NCBI RefSeq assembly: GCF_019931275.1
Contig: NZ_JAIOTY010000001.1
Span: 372,001 to 436,000 of the forward strand
DNA length: 64,000 nucleotides
Direction: 5' to 3'
Origin: Nitratidesulfovibrio sp. SRB-5
GTDB taxonomy: Bacteria > Desulfobacterota > Desulfovibrionia > Desulfovibrionales > Desulfovibrionaceae
The notes beneath the pieces were generated by a model, which had not been told where the DNA came from, ran no database searches, and saw only the letters and a program-made list of their open reading frames with translations. The position numbers were made by a program, and so were the translations under genes. Below are positions 27,969 to 36,957 of the stretch, piece by piece. Position 1 is the first letter of the stretch; each line of letters opens with the position of its first letter.

Positions 27969-29314
27969 GCGTATCGTTGCCTTTGCCCCTGCTGTCCCTT
28001 CTGCCCCTTCTGTTGGTCGACGACGAGGAAGGCATCCGCACCGTGCTGGCGCTGCTGCTGGCCGACATGGGGTGCGCGGTGCGCACGGCGGCGTCAGGGG
28101 CGGAGGCGCTGGCCATGGTCCGCGCAGACCCGCCCGCCGTGGTGCTGACCGACGTGCGCATGCCCGGCATGGACGGCATGGACCTGCTGCGCGCGGTGAA
28201 GGCGGAATTTCCCGCCGTGGAGGTGCTGGTGCTGACCGGCCACGGGGACATGGAACTTGCCGTGTCCAGCCTGCGCTTCGGCGCGGGCGACTTCCTGACC
28301 AAGCCGGTGGCCCCGGAGGCGCTGGAAGTGGCGCTGGACCGCGCCCGCCAGCGCATGGCCCTGCGCGAGGCCCTGCGCCGCCATACCGAGGAACTGGAGC
28401 AACTGGTGGCCCAACGCACCCGCGAACTGCTGCACGCCGAGCGGCTGGCCGCCGTGGGCGAGACGGCGGCGGGCCTTGCCCACGCCATCAAGAACGTGGC
28501 GGGCGGACTGGAAGGGGCCATGTTCGTGCTGGAAAAGGGGTTGGAGCTGGACCGCCGCGATTATCTGGAACAGGGCTGGCGCATGGTGCGCGACGACGTG
28601 GCGCGGGTGCGCGACCTGGCCATGCGTTTGCTGGACATGGGCCGGGCGGCGGAACTTGCCCCGCGCCCGTGCGACCCGGATGGCCCCCTGCGCGACGTGG
28701 TTCGCCTGCTGGTCCCGCGCGCGGCGGCGGCAGGGGTTGCGCTGGTGGTTCAGGCCGGTGCCGGGCCGGAACCGGCCATGCTGGACCCGGACGCGGTGCA
28801 CCGCTGCCTGATGGATCTGGTGGTCAACGCCATCGAGGCGTTCGAGGATGATGGCGGGACGGGTGCGTTGGCCGGTGGCCCGGCCAGTGCCCCAACGACT
28901 GTCGCGGCCCGGATGGATGCTGGCGGGCCGGAGGCGGGCGGGGGTGACCCTGATGCATCCCGCCGGGTGGTCCTGCGCAGCCGCCGGGTGGTGTTGCCCG
29001 AGCCTGCGGGCGCGGAAGGAGCGCCCGGCGGTGAGCTCGGGTCGGTCAGTGCAACCGGCATCGAATACGTGGTGGAGGACAACGGCCCCGGTTTTCCGGA
29101 ACAGGCCAGACAGAGCGGACAGGCTGGACAGGAGCAGGGGAGCAATGCAGCCCCGGACGGCTTTGCCGCCTTCGTTTCCGCCAAGCCGGGCGGCAGCGGC
29201 GTGGGCCTCATGGCCACACGCAAGCTGGCCCGCGAAATGGGCGGCGAACTGGAGCTTGGCCCAGCATTACAGGGGCACGGCGTGCGGGCGGTGCTTCGGG
29301 TGCGCGTTGGCTAA
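27965..29314 (+). CDS. Receiver-histidine kinase fusion
   Basis: A 449-residue cytosolic protein. The receiver (about 14-130) has LLVDDEEGIRT, TDVRMPGMDGMD, VLTGHGD and LTKPV. A coiled coil leads to a kinase core with the phosphoacceptor-like His173 in GLAHAIKN and an HATPase (N box LMDLVVNAIEAF, DNGPGF, GGSGVGLMATRKLA). A low-complexity insertion between the N box and G1 box carries a 21-bp duplication (28961-29002). It overlaps the previous kinase by four bases, so it probably receives phosphate from it. Its stop codon overlaps that of the convergent kinase by three bases. Confidence 0.9.
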   Translation: MSVSLPLPLLSLLPLLLVDDEEGIRTVLALLLADMGCAVRTAASGAEALAMVRADPPAVVLTDVRMPGMDGMDLLRAVKAEFPAVEVLVLTGHGDMELAVSSLRFGAGDFLTKPVAPEALEVALDRARQRMALREALRRHTEELEQLVAQRTRELLHAERLAAVGETAAGLAHAIKNVAGGLEGAMFVLEKGLELDRRDYLEQGWRMVRDDVARVRDLAMRLLDMGRAAELAPRPCDPDGPLRDVVRLLVPRAAAAGVALVVQAGAGPEPAMLDPDAVHRCLMDLVVNAIEAFEDDGGTGALAGGPASAPTTVAARMDAGGPEAGGGDPDASRRVVLRSRRVVLPEPAGAEGAPGGELGSVSATGIEYVVEDNGPGFPEQARQSGQAGQEQGSNAAPDGFAAFVSAKPGGSGVGLMATRKLAREMGGELELGPALQGHGVRAVLRVRVG

Positions 29315-31392
29315 CCGCCGTTTTCCGTTCGCTCTTCCTCCGCCTCATCCCCACGCCTCACTGCCTCCGGCAGGCGGCGCGGCAGCGACACGGTGAAGGT
29401 GCTGCCCTCGCCGGGTTCGGATGCCACGGCAATGTGCCCGCCGTGCTGCCGCACCACCTGGCTGGCCACGAACAGGCCGATGCCCGTCCCGGCGGTGCCC
29501 TTGGACGAGAAGAACAGGGTGAACAGTTTTTCGCGGGTCTCGCGGTCCATGCCGGTGCCGTTGTCGATGATGGTGAAGGTCACCTCTTCCGGCGCGCCGC
29601 GCACCCGGAAGGTGACGGCGTGGTCCTGCTTGCGCCCGTCCGCCGCACAGGCTTCCACCCCGTTTTCCAGCAGGTTCACCAGCGCGGACGACAGCGCCCC
29701 GGTGTCCGCCTCGAAGGTGCCGAGGTCGGCGGTACCGCCGCTTCCCGACGATCCGGCCTGAGCCGTGCCCGTGGCCTCTCCGGCGTCCGTCGCCGTTTCC
29801 GCGTTCCCCGTGCTGTCTGCTTCCACCCCTGCCGCCGCCCCTGCTGCCGTAAAATCCCGCACAAAGCGCACCCCGCGTTCCGTGGCCTTGGCTTCCACCA
29901 GCATGGCCGTTTCCTCGGCAAAGGCGCGGGTGACCACCACTTCCCAGTTCAGTTCGCGGTTCTTGGCGTAGTACAGAAGGTCCAGCACCATCTTGCGCAG
30001 CCGGTCCACCAGGTGGCGGATGTCCTGGTGGCTGTCCTGCACCCGCGCCGCGTCGCCGCGCGCGATGCCGCTGCCCAGGCGGTACACCCCGCCGTCCAGC
30101 GCGGTGAGCAGCCCCTTGATGCCGTGCGCCGTGGAGCCCAGCAGCAGCCCCAGTTGCGAAAGCCGGTCCTGCAGGCGGCGCAGTTCGGTGATGTCCGTGG
30201 ACATCTCCATGACCTCGGTGATGGCGCCCTCTGCGTCGCGCAGGGGGGCCGTCCACACCAGCACGTTCACCTGCCGCCCGTCGCGCGCGGTGACCACGGT
30301 TTCCGCCTGATGGGGTCGCCCGTCGTCAAAGGTGCGCCCGGCGGGGCAGCCGGAGCAGGGGGCCAGGCGGTGGGCAAAGGCGTCGTGGCAGCGGCGGCCT
30401 GTGGGGTCGCCGAAATCCTCGCGGTATCTGCGGTTGGCCTCCACCACGCCGAAGTCGCGGTCCATGACGGCCACGTAACAGGGCGATTCGTCGAACAACT
30501 GGCGGAAGCGTTCGCGGGTCAGGCGCAGGTCTTCGCGCAGGCGGCGCACCTCGGAGACGTCCACCGAAAGCTCCAGCACCAGTTCCACCTCGCCGTCGTT
30601 GCCGTAGATGGGCGCGGTGTTCACGATGACCGGAATTTCCTGTCCGTTCCTGCCCAGCAGCACCTCGTTGGAGCGGAACCCCTCGCCCGTCTCCAGCACG
30701 CGCATCACCGGGCACAGCCGGTCGCCGGGGCCGCGCCCGGCGTAGGCCTCCCAGCTGCGGCTGCCGATGCGGTGCCCCAGGCGTTCCTTGTACAGCTGGT
30801 TGGTGGAGACGATTTCGAGGTCGGCGTTGTGCACGGCCACGAAGCAGGGCAGTTCGTTGAACAGCCCGCCGTCGTCCAGCGCGCTGCACAGCGAACGGAT
30901 GCCGCTGGCGATGCCGTCCATGACCTGCAACGCGGCCAGCTGGCGTTCCGCCTCCACCAGCCGGGCCGACTGGTCGCGCACCATCTGTTCCAGGTTTTCG
31001 GTGTACCCGCGCAGGCGCTGGCGCATGGATATGCGTTCCTCGGCGCGGCGCAGGGCCACTTCCAGCATGTCGTCGTTGACGGGCTTGGTGAGAAAGTCTG
31101 TGGCGTCGCGCTTCAGGCTCTGGATGGCCAGGTCCATGTCGCCGTGGCCGGTCAGCATGATGACCTCCACCTCCGGGTCGGCGGCCTTCAGGCGCTCCAG
31201 CAGGTCCAGCCCGGACAGGCCGGGCATCTTGATGTCGGTGAGCACGATGTCGGGCCTGTGCGCGGCAAAGCGGGCAAGGGCTTCTTCGCCGCTGGCGGCG
31301 GTGGTCACGTCGTAGCCCGCGTCGGCAAGCGAGATGCCGAGCACGGTGCGGATGCCTTCCTCGTCGTCCACCAGCAGGATCGATGCGCCCAT
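29311..31392 (-). CDS. Receiver-PAS-PAS histidine kinase
   Basis: A 693-residue soluble protein. The receiver (1-125) has LLVDDEEGIRT, TDIKMPGLSGLD, MLTGHGD and LTKPV, and is similar in sequence to the receiver of the convergent neighbour. Two PAS domains follow (about 175-300, 305-410). The second has Cys335, Cys346 and Cys349 in the same C-x10-C-x2-C pattern as the heme-motif kinase. Kinase core: His423 (STAHGIKG), N box LVNLLENGVEAC, DNGTGM and GTGIGLFVASQVV. The start is set by GAGGAG six bases before the ATG at 31392; a longer frame to 31641 lacks a ribosome site. It is downstream of the Tmc genes and the double-receiver gene with a 293-base gap that contains an 8-bp stem (31567-31598). 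Confidence 0.9.
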   Translation of the reverse strand: MGASILLVDDEEGIRTVLGISLADAGYDVTTAASGEEALARFAAHRPDIVLTDIKMPGLSGLDLLERLKAADPEVEVIMLTGHGDMDLAIQSLKRDATDFLTKPVNDDMLEVALRRAEERISMRQRLRGYTENLEQMVRDQSARLVEAERQLAALQVMDGIASGIRSLCSALDDGGLFNELPCFVAVHNADLEIVSTNQLYKERLGHRIGSRSWEAYAGRGPGDRLCPVMRVLETGEGFRSNEVLLGRNGQEIPVIVNTAPIYGNDGEVELVLELSVDVSEVRRLREDLRLTRERFRQLFDESPCYVAVMDRDFGVVEANRRYREDFGDPTGRRCHDAFAHRLAPCSGCPAGRTFDDGRPHQAETVVTARDGRQVNVLVWTAPLRDAEGAITEVMEMSTDITELRRLQDRLSQLGLLLGSTAHGIKGLLTALDGGVYRLGSGIARGDAARVQDSHQDIRHLVDRLRKMVLDLLYYAKNRELNWEVVVTRAFAEETAMLVEAKATERGVRFVRDFTAAGAAAGVEADSTGNAETATDAGEATGTAQAGSSGSGGTADLGTFEADTGALSSALVNLLENGVEACAADGRKQDHAVTFRVRGAPEEVTFTIIDNGTGMDRETREKLFTLFFSSKGTAGTGIGLFVASQVVRQHGGHIAVASEPGEGSTFTVSLPRRLPEAVRRGDEAEEERTENGG

Positions 31393-31685
31393 GCGCGGCT
31401 CCTCGTGGTCCGGTGCGGGCCCGGCGCGCTCCGGATGCGGTTTCGCGGGGTGGTGAATCCCGTGCCGTACCCGGCGCGGCCATGGGGGGATGGGGGCGGC
31501 ACGACAGGCGCGCTGTCGGAGGCCGCCCTGATGTCCCATTGTCCCACGCGGAGCCGCGCGCGGCAAGGGCGGGCCGTCGGAGAGGGTATTGCCCGCCCCG
31601 GTGCGGGGTGCCTTCTCTGGTGCGGGCCCGCCGCCGTCCACAAACCCGGCGGGCGCCTGCCCGCTGCTGGTGGGTTACTGGCGCG

Positions 31686-32654
31686 CTACTGGTGAGCTGC
31701 CGGCGCTTCCGCCGCCAGCTCGCCGCGTTTTTCCAGTGTGTCGCGGATGATTTCCAGCAGGCGGTTGGGGTCGAAGGGTTTCTTCAGCGAGGCCACGGCG
31801 TTGCGGATGGCCAGATGGATGCCCGACAGCCCGCTGATGACGATGACCGGGGTGTCGCGGAAGGCGTCTTCCCTGGTCATCTTGCGGTAGAAGCGCGGCC
31901 CCCACTCGTTGGGCATTTCCAGGTCCAGCGTCACGAGGTCGGGCCGCTCGCGCTTCAGCACTTCCAGCGCCTCGCTGCCGTCCGAGGCGGAGCAGGTGGC
32001 GTACCCGTTGTCGGAAAGGATATCCACCATGTACTTCACGATGTAGGGGTCGTCGTCCACGACCAGTATCTTGTACGGCATGCGCTCATTCTCCTTGGCG
32101 TCGTGCGTGGCGGCGCGCGGTGACGCCGTTGCCTGCCCTGTCTTCCGGGATATTCCGTCCGGGGTCGCCCCGGTTCCGTCCTGTTCCGCCCGTTCGGGCT
32201 GACCTGCCATTCCTGCCGTTCCGTTTCCGGTTCCGTTCAGCGCCCGGCGGGCCAGTTCCAGCAGCCTGTCCGGCCGGGGGGGCTTTTCCACGTAGGCGAA
32301 CGGCTCGTTCATTTCCGTGCTTCCGCCCCCGTTCCGTCCACCGTCCCTGCCCCTGTCGGCGGCCTGGCACATGGACAGCCCGTGGGCAAAGGAGGCCCCG
32401 CCCACGCCGGACAGCATGATCACCGGCACGGAACGCAGGGCGGGGTCGGCCTGCATGGCGCGGTACATGGGCAGGCCCCCGCCGCCCGGCATCATCACGT
32501 CCAGCACCACCAGGTCCGGGCGTCGCTTGCGGGCCGTTTCCAACCCTTCCGCGCCGTTGCGGGCGGCCACGGCCTCGTGCCCGTCGGTTTCGAACAGGGC
32601 CTTCAGGAAGAACCGGAACGACAGGTCGTCGTCCACCACCAGCACCAGCGCCAT
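31686..32654 (-). CDS. Double-receiver protein (REC-REC)
   Basis: A 322-residue protein with two receivers and no output domain. REC1 (1-145) has LVVDDDLSF and LDVMMPGGGG but an insertion of about 20 Gly/Asp-rich residues (near 95-115) before VEKPPRP. REC2 (about 192-310) has LVVDDDPYIV, LDLEMPNEWG, VISGLSG and LKKPFD. The 50-residue linker is low-complexity. The start of REC2, MPYKILVVDDD, has its own strong ribosome site (see 32079-32096), so the gene looks like a fusion of two once separate receiver genes. It lies 115 bases after the stress protein and is probably in the Tmc-linked transcript. Confidence 0.87.
   Translation of the reverse strand: MALVLVVDDDLSFRFFLKALFETDGHEAVAARNGAEGLETARKRRPDLVVLDVMMPGGGGLPMYRAMQADPALRSVPVIMLSGVGGASFAHGLSMCQAADRGRDGGRNGGGSTEMNEPFAYVEKPPRPDRLLELARRALNGTGNGTAGMAGQPERAEQDGTGATPDGISRKTGQATASPRAATHDAKENERMPYKILVVDDDPYIVKYMVDILSDNGYATCSASDGSEALEVLKRERPDLVTLDLEMPNEWGPRFYRKMTREDAFRDTPVIVISGLSGIHLAIRNAVASLKKPFDPNRLLEIIRDTLEKRGELAAEAPAAHQ
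32079..32096 (-). promoter_or_regulatory. Internal ribosome site and start codon for the second receiver
   Basis: AAGGAG (32096-32091) lies nine bases before an in-frame ATG (32081-32079). Initiation here would give a 131-residue stand-alone receiver (32081-31686) in addition to the 322-residue fusion. This is the signature of a recent in-frame merger of two adjacent genes or of a dual-product gene. Confidence 0.6.
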
Positions 32655-32769
32655 GTCGTGCCCCGTGTTCTGTCGTCGCTCGTCGTGAACCGGTTACGCC
32701 CCGGCTGGCGGGGCAGCGTGGCCGCCGCCCCGTGCCGTCATCCTCCTGCCGTCAGCCCGCAGGCGGACG

Positions 32770-33687
32770 TCAGGCAACCCGCTCCTCATGCGTGACACTG
32801 GCCACCGGACAGGCGGAGCGCAGCACCACCTGTTCCACGGTGGAACCGATTTCCGCGTCCTCGGCGGGCACTTCCCTGGCGTGGTGGGCCATGACGATGA
32901 GGTCCGCCTTGCGGTCGCGGGCGTACTTCAGGATTTCCACGTAGGGCGTGCCTTCCCAGATTTCCACCTGGTAGTTGTCGTAGTCGGTCATCTTGCTCAC
33001 GTACCTGTCCTGCATCTGCTTGCGCGCCCGTTCCAGCTGCCGCTCGATTTCTGCCTGGCTGGGGTACAGCCCCGAACCGCCAAGGTCGCAGGCGTGGAAC
33101 AGGTACAGCTTGGCGCCCACCTCGCGCGCGGTCCTGTAGGCGAACTGGAAGGCCGCGTCGGCGGGCTTGGAGAAGTCGGTGCTGAACACGATGTTGGAGA
33201 ACATGTGCCAGCAGGTGTTGCAGGGCCGGTTGACGATCAGCACCGGGCAGCGGGCGGACTTGGCCACCTTCTGCATGGTGTTGCCGATGATGGAGCGCAC
33301 CCGCGAGGCGGCGGCGTCCTCGTCGCGCCCGTGTGCGCCCATGACGATCAGGTCCACCCCTTCCTGCCGGGCAAAGCGCAGGATTTCGGTGTGCGGAACC
33401 CCGACGGCCAGTTGCAGCGCGGCGTTGGGCGGGCCGAAGTCCTTGAACTGGGCCTCGTAGACGTGCTTCAGTTCTTCGGTGACCCATTCGCGGTAGTCCG
33501 CGTCGGCCACTTCTTCCTCGCCCGACTTCAGGTCGCGCACGTACTGGCCGAAGCCGCGCGTGGGCACCCCCAGCACGTGGAAGACGTACAGGCGCGCCTC
33601 GTTGCGCCGCGCCAGTTCGAAGGCCACCTTGGCCGCGTTGTCACATGCCGGAGAGGCCGACGTTGCAAAGAGGATCTTACCGAACAT
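32770..33687 (-). CDS. Tandem universal stress protein (UspA-UspA)
   Basis: A 305-residue cytosolic protein made of two Usp domains (1-150 and 160-300). The first has a recognisable nucleotide-binding region, LIVMGAHGRDE followed by IIGNTMQKVAKSARCPVLIV. The second has LIVMAHHARE and STVEQVVLRSACPVASV, where the usual Gly-x2-Gly motif is degenerate, so ATP binding may be limited to one half. A perfect AGGAGG lies just before the ATG and overlaps the stop region of the upstream gene. It sits in the cluster with the Tmc complex, as in D. vulgaris. Confidence 0.92.
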   Translation of the reverse strand: MFGKILFATSASPACDNAAKVAFELARRNEARLYVFHVLGVPTRGFGQYVRDLKSGEEEVADADYREWVTEELKHVYEAQFKDFGPPNAALQLAVGVPHTEILRFARQEGVDLIVMGAHGRDEDAAASRVRSIIGNTMQKVAKSARCPVLIVNRPCNTCWHMFSNIVFSTDFSKPADAAFQFAYRTAREVGAKLYLFHACDLGGSGLYPSQAEIERQLERARKQMQDRYVSKMTDYDNYQVEIWEGTPYVEILKYARDRKADLIVMAHHAREVPAEDAEIGSTVEQVVLRSACPVASVTHEERVA

Positions 33688-33692
33688 GGCGT

Positions 33693-34259
33693 TTACCTCC
33701 TCAGGCTACAGTGTCTGGCGCCGCCCTGGAAGCCGAGCTCCCAGGCGAGGCCCTCGATGACTTCGAACAGGCTGAAGGTGGTCTCGCAGTCGAGCACCCG
33801 CGTCCTGTCCCCGAAAACCACGTGTCGCAGGCCGCCCAGCGAGAGCGGCAGATCCAGAAGGGCGTCGAGCGGGATGAACCTGATTTCGTGTTCCGTTTCG
33901 CCGTCGCGGCCGCAGGGGCTGTTTGCCCCCGGCGCCAGCGCCCGCAAGGACAGGTAGATTTCCGCGCGCGGGCCGCCGGGGTAGCCGATGAGGTCCACCG
34001 TCTTGCGTAGGGCAAGGCCGGTCAGCCCCTCGGCCCGGCAGTCCGTGGCGGGGCAGCGGGCCGCGTCCGCCACGGCGGCGGGCAGGAACGGGCCAAGGCG
34101 TTGCAGTTCGGCGTGCCGGGTCAGCAGGGCGAAGAACGAGCGCAACGTGCAACCGGCGTCCAGCACCGCCGCCAGCCGCAGGCAGGGCAGCGGATCGGCG
34201 TGGGTGCTTCCGTCGGGGGCGCGGAGCGTTCCGTCGGGGGCAAGGTGCACGGTGTCCAT
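33693..34259 (-). CDS. Conserved hypothetical protein of the Tmc locus
   Basis: A 188-residue protein I cannot assign to a family. It has no signal peptide or membrane segment. It contains several Cys residues (CPATDCRAEG, and single Cys elsewhere) and a C-terminal part rich in hydrophobic and acidic residues (FIPLDALLDLPLSLGGL). The stop (TAA) is five bases before the stress-protein start, so the two are translationally linked, and it lies 100 bases after the cytochrome gene. Position suggests a Tmc accessory or regulatory role. The start is the ATG at 34259; a longer frame to 34631 overlaps the cytochrome gene and is rejected. Confidence 0.7.
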   Translation of the reverse strand: MDTVHLAPDGTLRAPDGSTHADPLPCLRLAAVLDAGCTLRSFFALLTRHAELQRLGPFLPAAVADAARCPATDCRAEGLTGLALRKTVDLIGYPGGPRAEIYLSLRALAPGANSPCGRDGETEHEIRFIPLDALLDLPLSLGGLRHVVFGDRTRVLDCETTFSLFEVIEGLAWELGFQGGARHCSLRR

Positions 34260-34359
34260 GTGGTCTCCGGGATGTTCTCCGTCGGGGTGTTCTTCTTCCT
34301 GCGTGGCGCGGAATGCCGCAGGGGGCCGGTTACCGTTGTCACCGTCGCGCCATGGCGTT

Positions 34360-34824
34360 TCAGACCCTGGTGTGGCAGCCGCCGCAGGCCGTGGGGCCCT
34401 TGCCCTGTTCCCGGTGGCAGCCCATGCACTGGCGGTGGTAGGCGCGTTCCAGCGGCGTGCCCTTGCCGACCTTGCCAACCCCGCCTCCCCCGCCACCGTG
34501 GACGGCATGGCAGTCGGCGCAGGGGGTGCCCTCGGACGTGGCAGCCGTGGCGTCGCGCCGTCCGTCCTCGGTGGTGCCGTGGTGGCAGGTGCCGCATTCG
34601 TCGATCTTGGCCTTTTCGTTGTGCGTGTCATGCACGAACCGGGCGGCGGGGCGCGACTGCGGGGCCAGGGCCTCGGGCGCCAGAACCTTCATGTCTTCCT
34701 GCGCCGGGGCCATGGCCACGGGCGGCAGCAGCAGGAACAGCAGCGCGGCGGCAAGGATGGCCGCCACGATGGCCGGTTGCGTCGCAAGCCGTGGTGCCCG
34801 GGGCAGGGAACGTGGTGTCTTCAT
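34360..34824 (-). CDS. tmcA: Tetraheme cytochrome c3 of the Tmc complex
   Basis: A 154-residue exported cytochrome. A signal peptide (hydrophobic stretch around 19-36, cleavage near A-M-A) is followed by a mature part with four CxxCH motifs: CGTCH, CADCH, CMGCH and CGGCH. FVHDTH supplies two typical cytochrome c3 axial histidines. This fits the acidic type II cytochrome c3 that delivers periplasmic electrons, mainly from hydrogenase/type I c3, to the Tmc membrane complex. A run of six glycines lies between hemes 2 and 3. AAGGAG lies seven bases before the ATG; the stop of the CCG protein gene is 21 bases upstream. Confidence 0.9.
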   Translation of the reverse strand: MKTPRSLPRAPRLATQPAIVAAILAAALLFLLLPPVAMAPAQEDMKVLAPEALAPQSRPAARFVHDTHNEKAKIDECGTCHHGTTEDGRRDATAATSEGTPCADCHAVHGGGGGGVGKVGKGTPLERAYHRQCMGCHREQGKGPTACGGCHTRV

Positions 34825-34844
34825 GGGGGTGCTCCTTGCCGTGC

Positions 34845-36182
34845 CTACGCGGCGCCGGGCTTTTCCATGCAGTCGTAGATCAGGTCGCCCAGGAACTTGG
34901 TGTGCATGCCGAGCTTGTAATGGTGGATGATGTCTTCCAGCCCGCCGTGGCAGTTGTGGCAGGGGGCCACCACCGTGTGCACGCCCGTGGCGGCAAGCTG
35001 GTCGGCCTTGGCCTTGTTGCCCGCCAGCCGCACGCCCTTGAAGGGCGGGCCGCAGTTGATCACCCCGCCGCCCGCGCAGCAGCACAGGTTATGTTCCCGC
35101 GTGGGGGACATTTCCACCACGTTGGAGCACAGGGCGTGGGTAACCTCGCGCAGCTTGTCCATCAGGCCTCGCCCGCGGATGATGTTGCACGGGTCGTGGA
35201 TGGTCACCGGTTCTTCGAATTTCTTCGCCAGCCTGATCCTGCCCTCGGTCAGCAGTTCCCAGAAAAACTCCACGGAATGCACGATGGGCACGGGGTGGTT
35301 CTTCCAGCCCAGCCAGCGGTTGCCCACGTCATATACGGACCGGAAGGCGTGTCCGCACTCGCCCATGACGATGCGCCGCACCTTCAGCTTCTGGGCCATC
35401 TCGAAGTGGCAGCGCTTGAGCCGCCCCATCATTTCGTAGTCGCCGGTGAACATGCACATGTCGCTGTTGTCCCAGCCGGGTGACGAGGGCATGGTCCAGT
35501 CCACCCCGGCCTGGTCGAAGATCACCGCCGCCTGGTAGATGAGCTGGGTGCGGAACTTGGGTTCCGGCGCGATGACCGAGTACAGGAAATCCGCCCCTTC
35601 CTTGTCGAAGGGGATGCGCAGCGTGGGAATTTCGCCTCGCGCCTCGTCTTCCTGCCACACCAGGCTGTCGATCCACTCGTCGTCCTTGACCCACATCTGG
35701 TTCATGGTGCCGGAATGGCTGTGCGCGGTATCCTGGATGTACAGCGGCACCACGCCCAGGCGGTGGCAGATGCGCCGCACCAGGCTCATGACGTAGCCGG
35801 TGTCGATGCCCACGGGGCAGTAGTGCACGCAGCGGCGGCACAGGTTGCATTCCGTGTAGGCGATCTGGGCCATGCCGTAGATGTCGTCCGGGTCCACCCT
35901 GCCGCCGGTGCGCAGCAGCTTCCACATGGTCTGTTCCATCTTGCCCACGGGCGAGTAGGTGGGGTCGCCGTCGTGCGAGATGCAGTAGTGGCAGGCGTCG
36001 GCGCACATGCCGCAGCGCATGCAGGTTTCATGGTAGACGGCCAGGCGCGCCCCGGCCTCGCCCCTGGTCACCGCCTTGACCACGCGTTCGATGCGTTCGC
36101 GCGTCAGCGCGGCCACGCCCCGCACGAGGTTGGCGTCTTCTATGCGGCGTTCCGCGATGCCCGAGAATTCCGTTGCGCTCAT
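34845..36182 (-). CDS. tmcB: Tmc complex iron-sulfur protein with CCG domains (HdrD-like)
   Basis: A 445-residue cytoplasmic-side electron-transfer protein. The N-terminal ferredoxin part has two [4Fe-4S] motifs, CMRCGMCADAC and CNLCRRCVHYCP (about residues 60-135). Two cysteine-rich CCG domains follow, as in heterodisulfide reductase subunit D: the first around ECGHAFR, the second with CCCAGGG and CHNCHGG near the C-terminus. It should pass electrons from the cytochrome b subunit to a cytoplasmic acceptor of sulfate reduction. It lies between the cytochrome b and cytochrome c3 genes in the same transcript. Confidence 0.93.
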   Translation of the reverse strand: MSATEFSGIAERRIEDANLVRGVAALTRERIERVVKAVTRGEAGARLAVYHETCMRCGMCADACHYCISHDGDPTYSPVGKMEQTMWKLLRTGGRVDPDDIYGMAQIAYTECNLCRRCVHYCPVGIDTGYVMSLVRRICHRLGVVPLYIQDTAHSHSGTMNQMWVKDDEWIDSLVWQEDEARGEIPTLRIPFDKEGADFLYSVIAPEPKFRTQLIYQAAVIFDQAGVDWTMPSSPGWDNSDMCMFTGDYEMMGRLKRCHFEMAQKLKVRRIVMGECGHAFRSVYDVGNRWLGWKNHPVPIVHSVEFFWELLTEGRIRLAKKFEEPVTIHDPCNIIRGRGLMDKLREVTHALCSNVVEMSPTREHNLCCCAGGGVINCGPPFKGVRLAGNKAKADQLAATGVHTVVAPCHNCHGGLEDIIHHYKLGMHTKFLGDLIYDCMEKPGAA

Positions 36183-36277
36183 GTGGTTGTCTCCCGTGGG
36201 ATGGCGCCATGCGCCCTTCCGATGAATCCGTCCGGTCCGTTCTGCCTGCTCTTTCCCGTGCTGCCCCGTGGCCCCGC

Positions 36278-36937
36278 CTACCAGTCGGGGCAGTGGCGCA
36301 CCCCGCCGAACTCAGAGCCCATGTAGGCCCGCGTGAAGGGCGAGAAGATGGCGTGCGACAGCCGGGTGAAGGGCAGGGCCATCAGCGTGGCCTCGCCCGA
36401 CAGCACGTGCAGGGTGGACAGCAGCAGGTTGTCGCCGATCTGCTGCTTGGCCAGAAAGGCGGTGACGCACGGCACGGCCACCAGTGCCAGCACCAGCCAG
36501 TCCATGGGCCGGGTGACGAAGCGGACGACGGGAAGTTGCAGGCGTCGCCATGCAAAGAACCCGCACAGCAGGATGACCAGCACGGTCAGGGTGTCGGCCA
36601 TCCCTTCTGGTAGCGACCAGACATTGATGCCGAAGGCGTAATCCCACAGCACCGCGTGCCCCGGCGCAAAGAGCAGCAGCAGGCCGAGCGCGGTGTGAAA
36701 GGCAAAGGTGGCCACGGTGACGGCGGGGTTGGCCCGCCAGCCCAGGGTGGCGAACGGGGTTGCCCAGTGCGCCATGGAGCGCGCGGCATGGCGCACGTCC
36801 ATGTAGGCCACGGCGTTCATGTCTTTCTTGCGGGCCAGCGCCCACATGGACGCCAGGCGCCAGGCCGACCCGCCCAGAAACACGGCCCAGGCAACCCAGG
36901 CCAGGGGCCCCACGGCGAAATTGTACAGTTGCTGCAT
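36278..36937 (-). CDS. tmcC: Tmc complex cytochrome b-type membrane subunit
   Basis: A 219-residue integral membrane protein with five or six helices and several His residues suited to heme b (HAARSMAHW, FAFHTALG, STLHVLSG), similar to NarI/DsrM-type subunits. It links the periplasmic cytochrome with the cytoplasmic iron-sulfur subunit across the membrane. The start at 36937 has GGAGG seven bases upstream. An alternative ATG at 36958 shares a base with the tmcD stop (TGATG) but has a poorer ribosome site. Its stop is 95 bases before tmcB. Confidence 0.9.
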   Translation of the reverse strand: MQQLYNFAVGPLAWVAWAVFLGGSAWRLASMWALARKKDMNAVAYMDVRHAARSMAHWATPFATLGWRANPAVTVATFAFHTALGLLLLFAPGHAVLWDYAFGINVWSLPEGMADTLTVLVILLCGFFAWRRLQLPVVRFVTRPMDWLVLALVAVPCVTAFLAKQQIGDNLLLSTLHVLSGEATLMALPFTRLSHAIFSPFTRAYMGSEFGGVRHCPDW

Positions 36938-36957
36938 CGCTGTGCCTCCGCTGGCCA

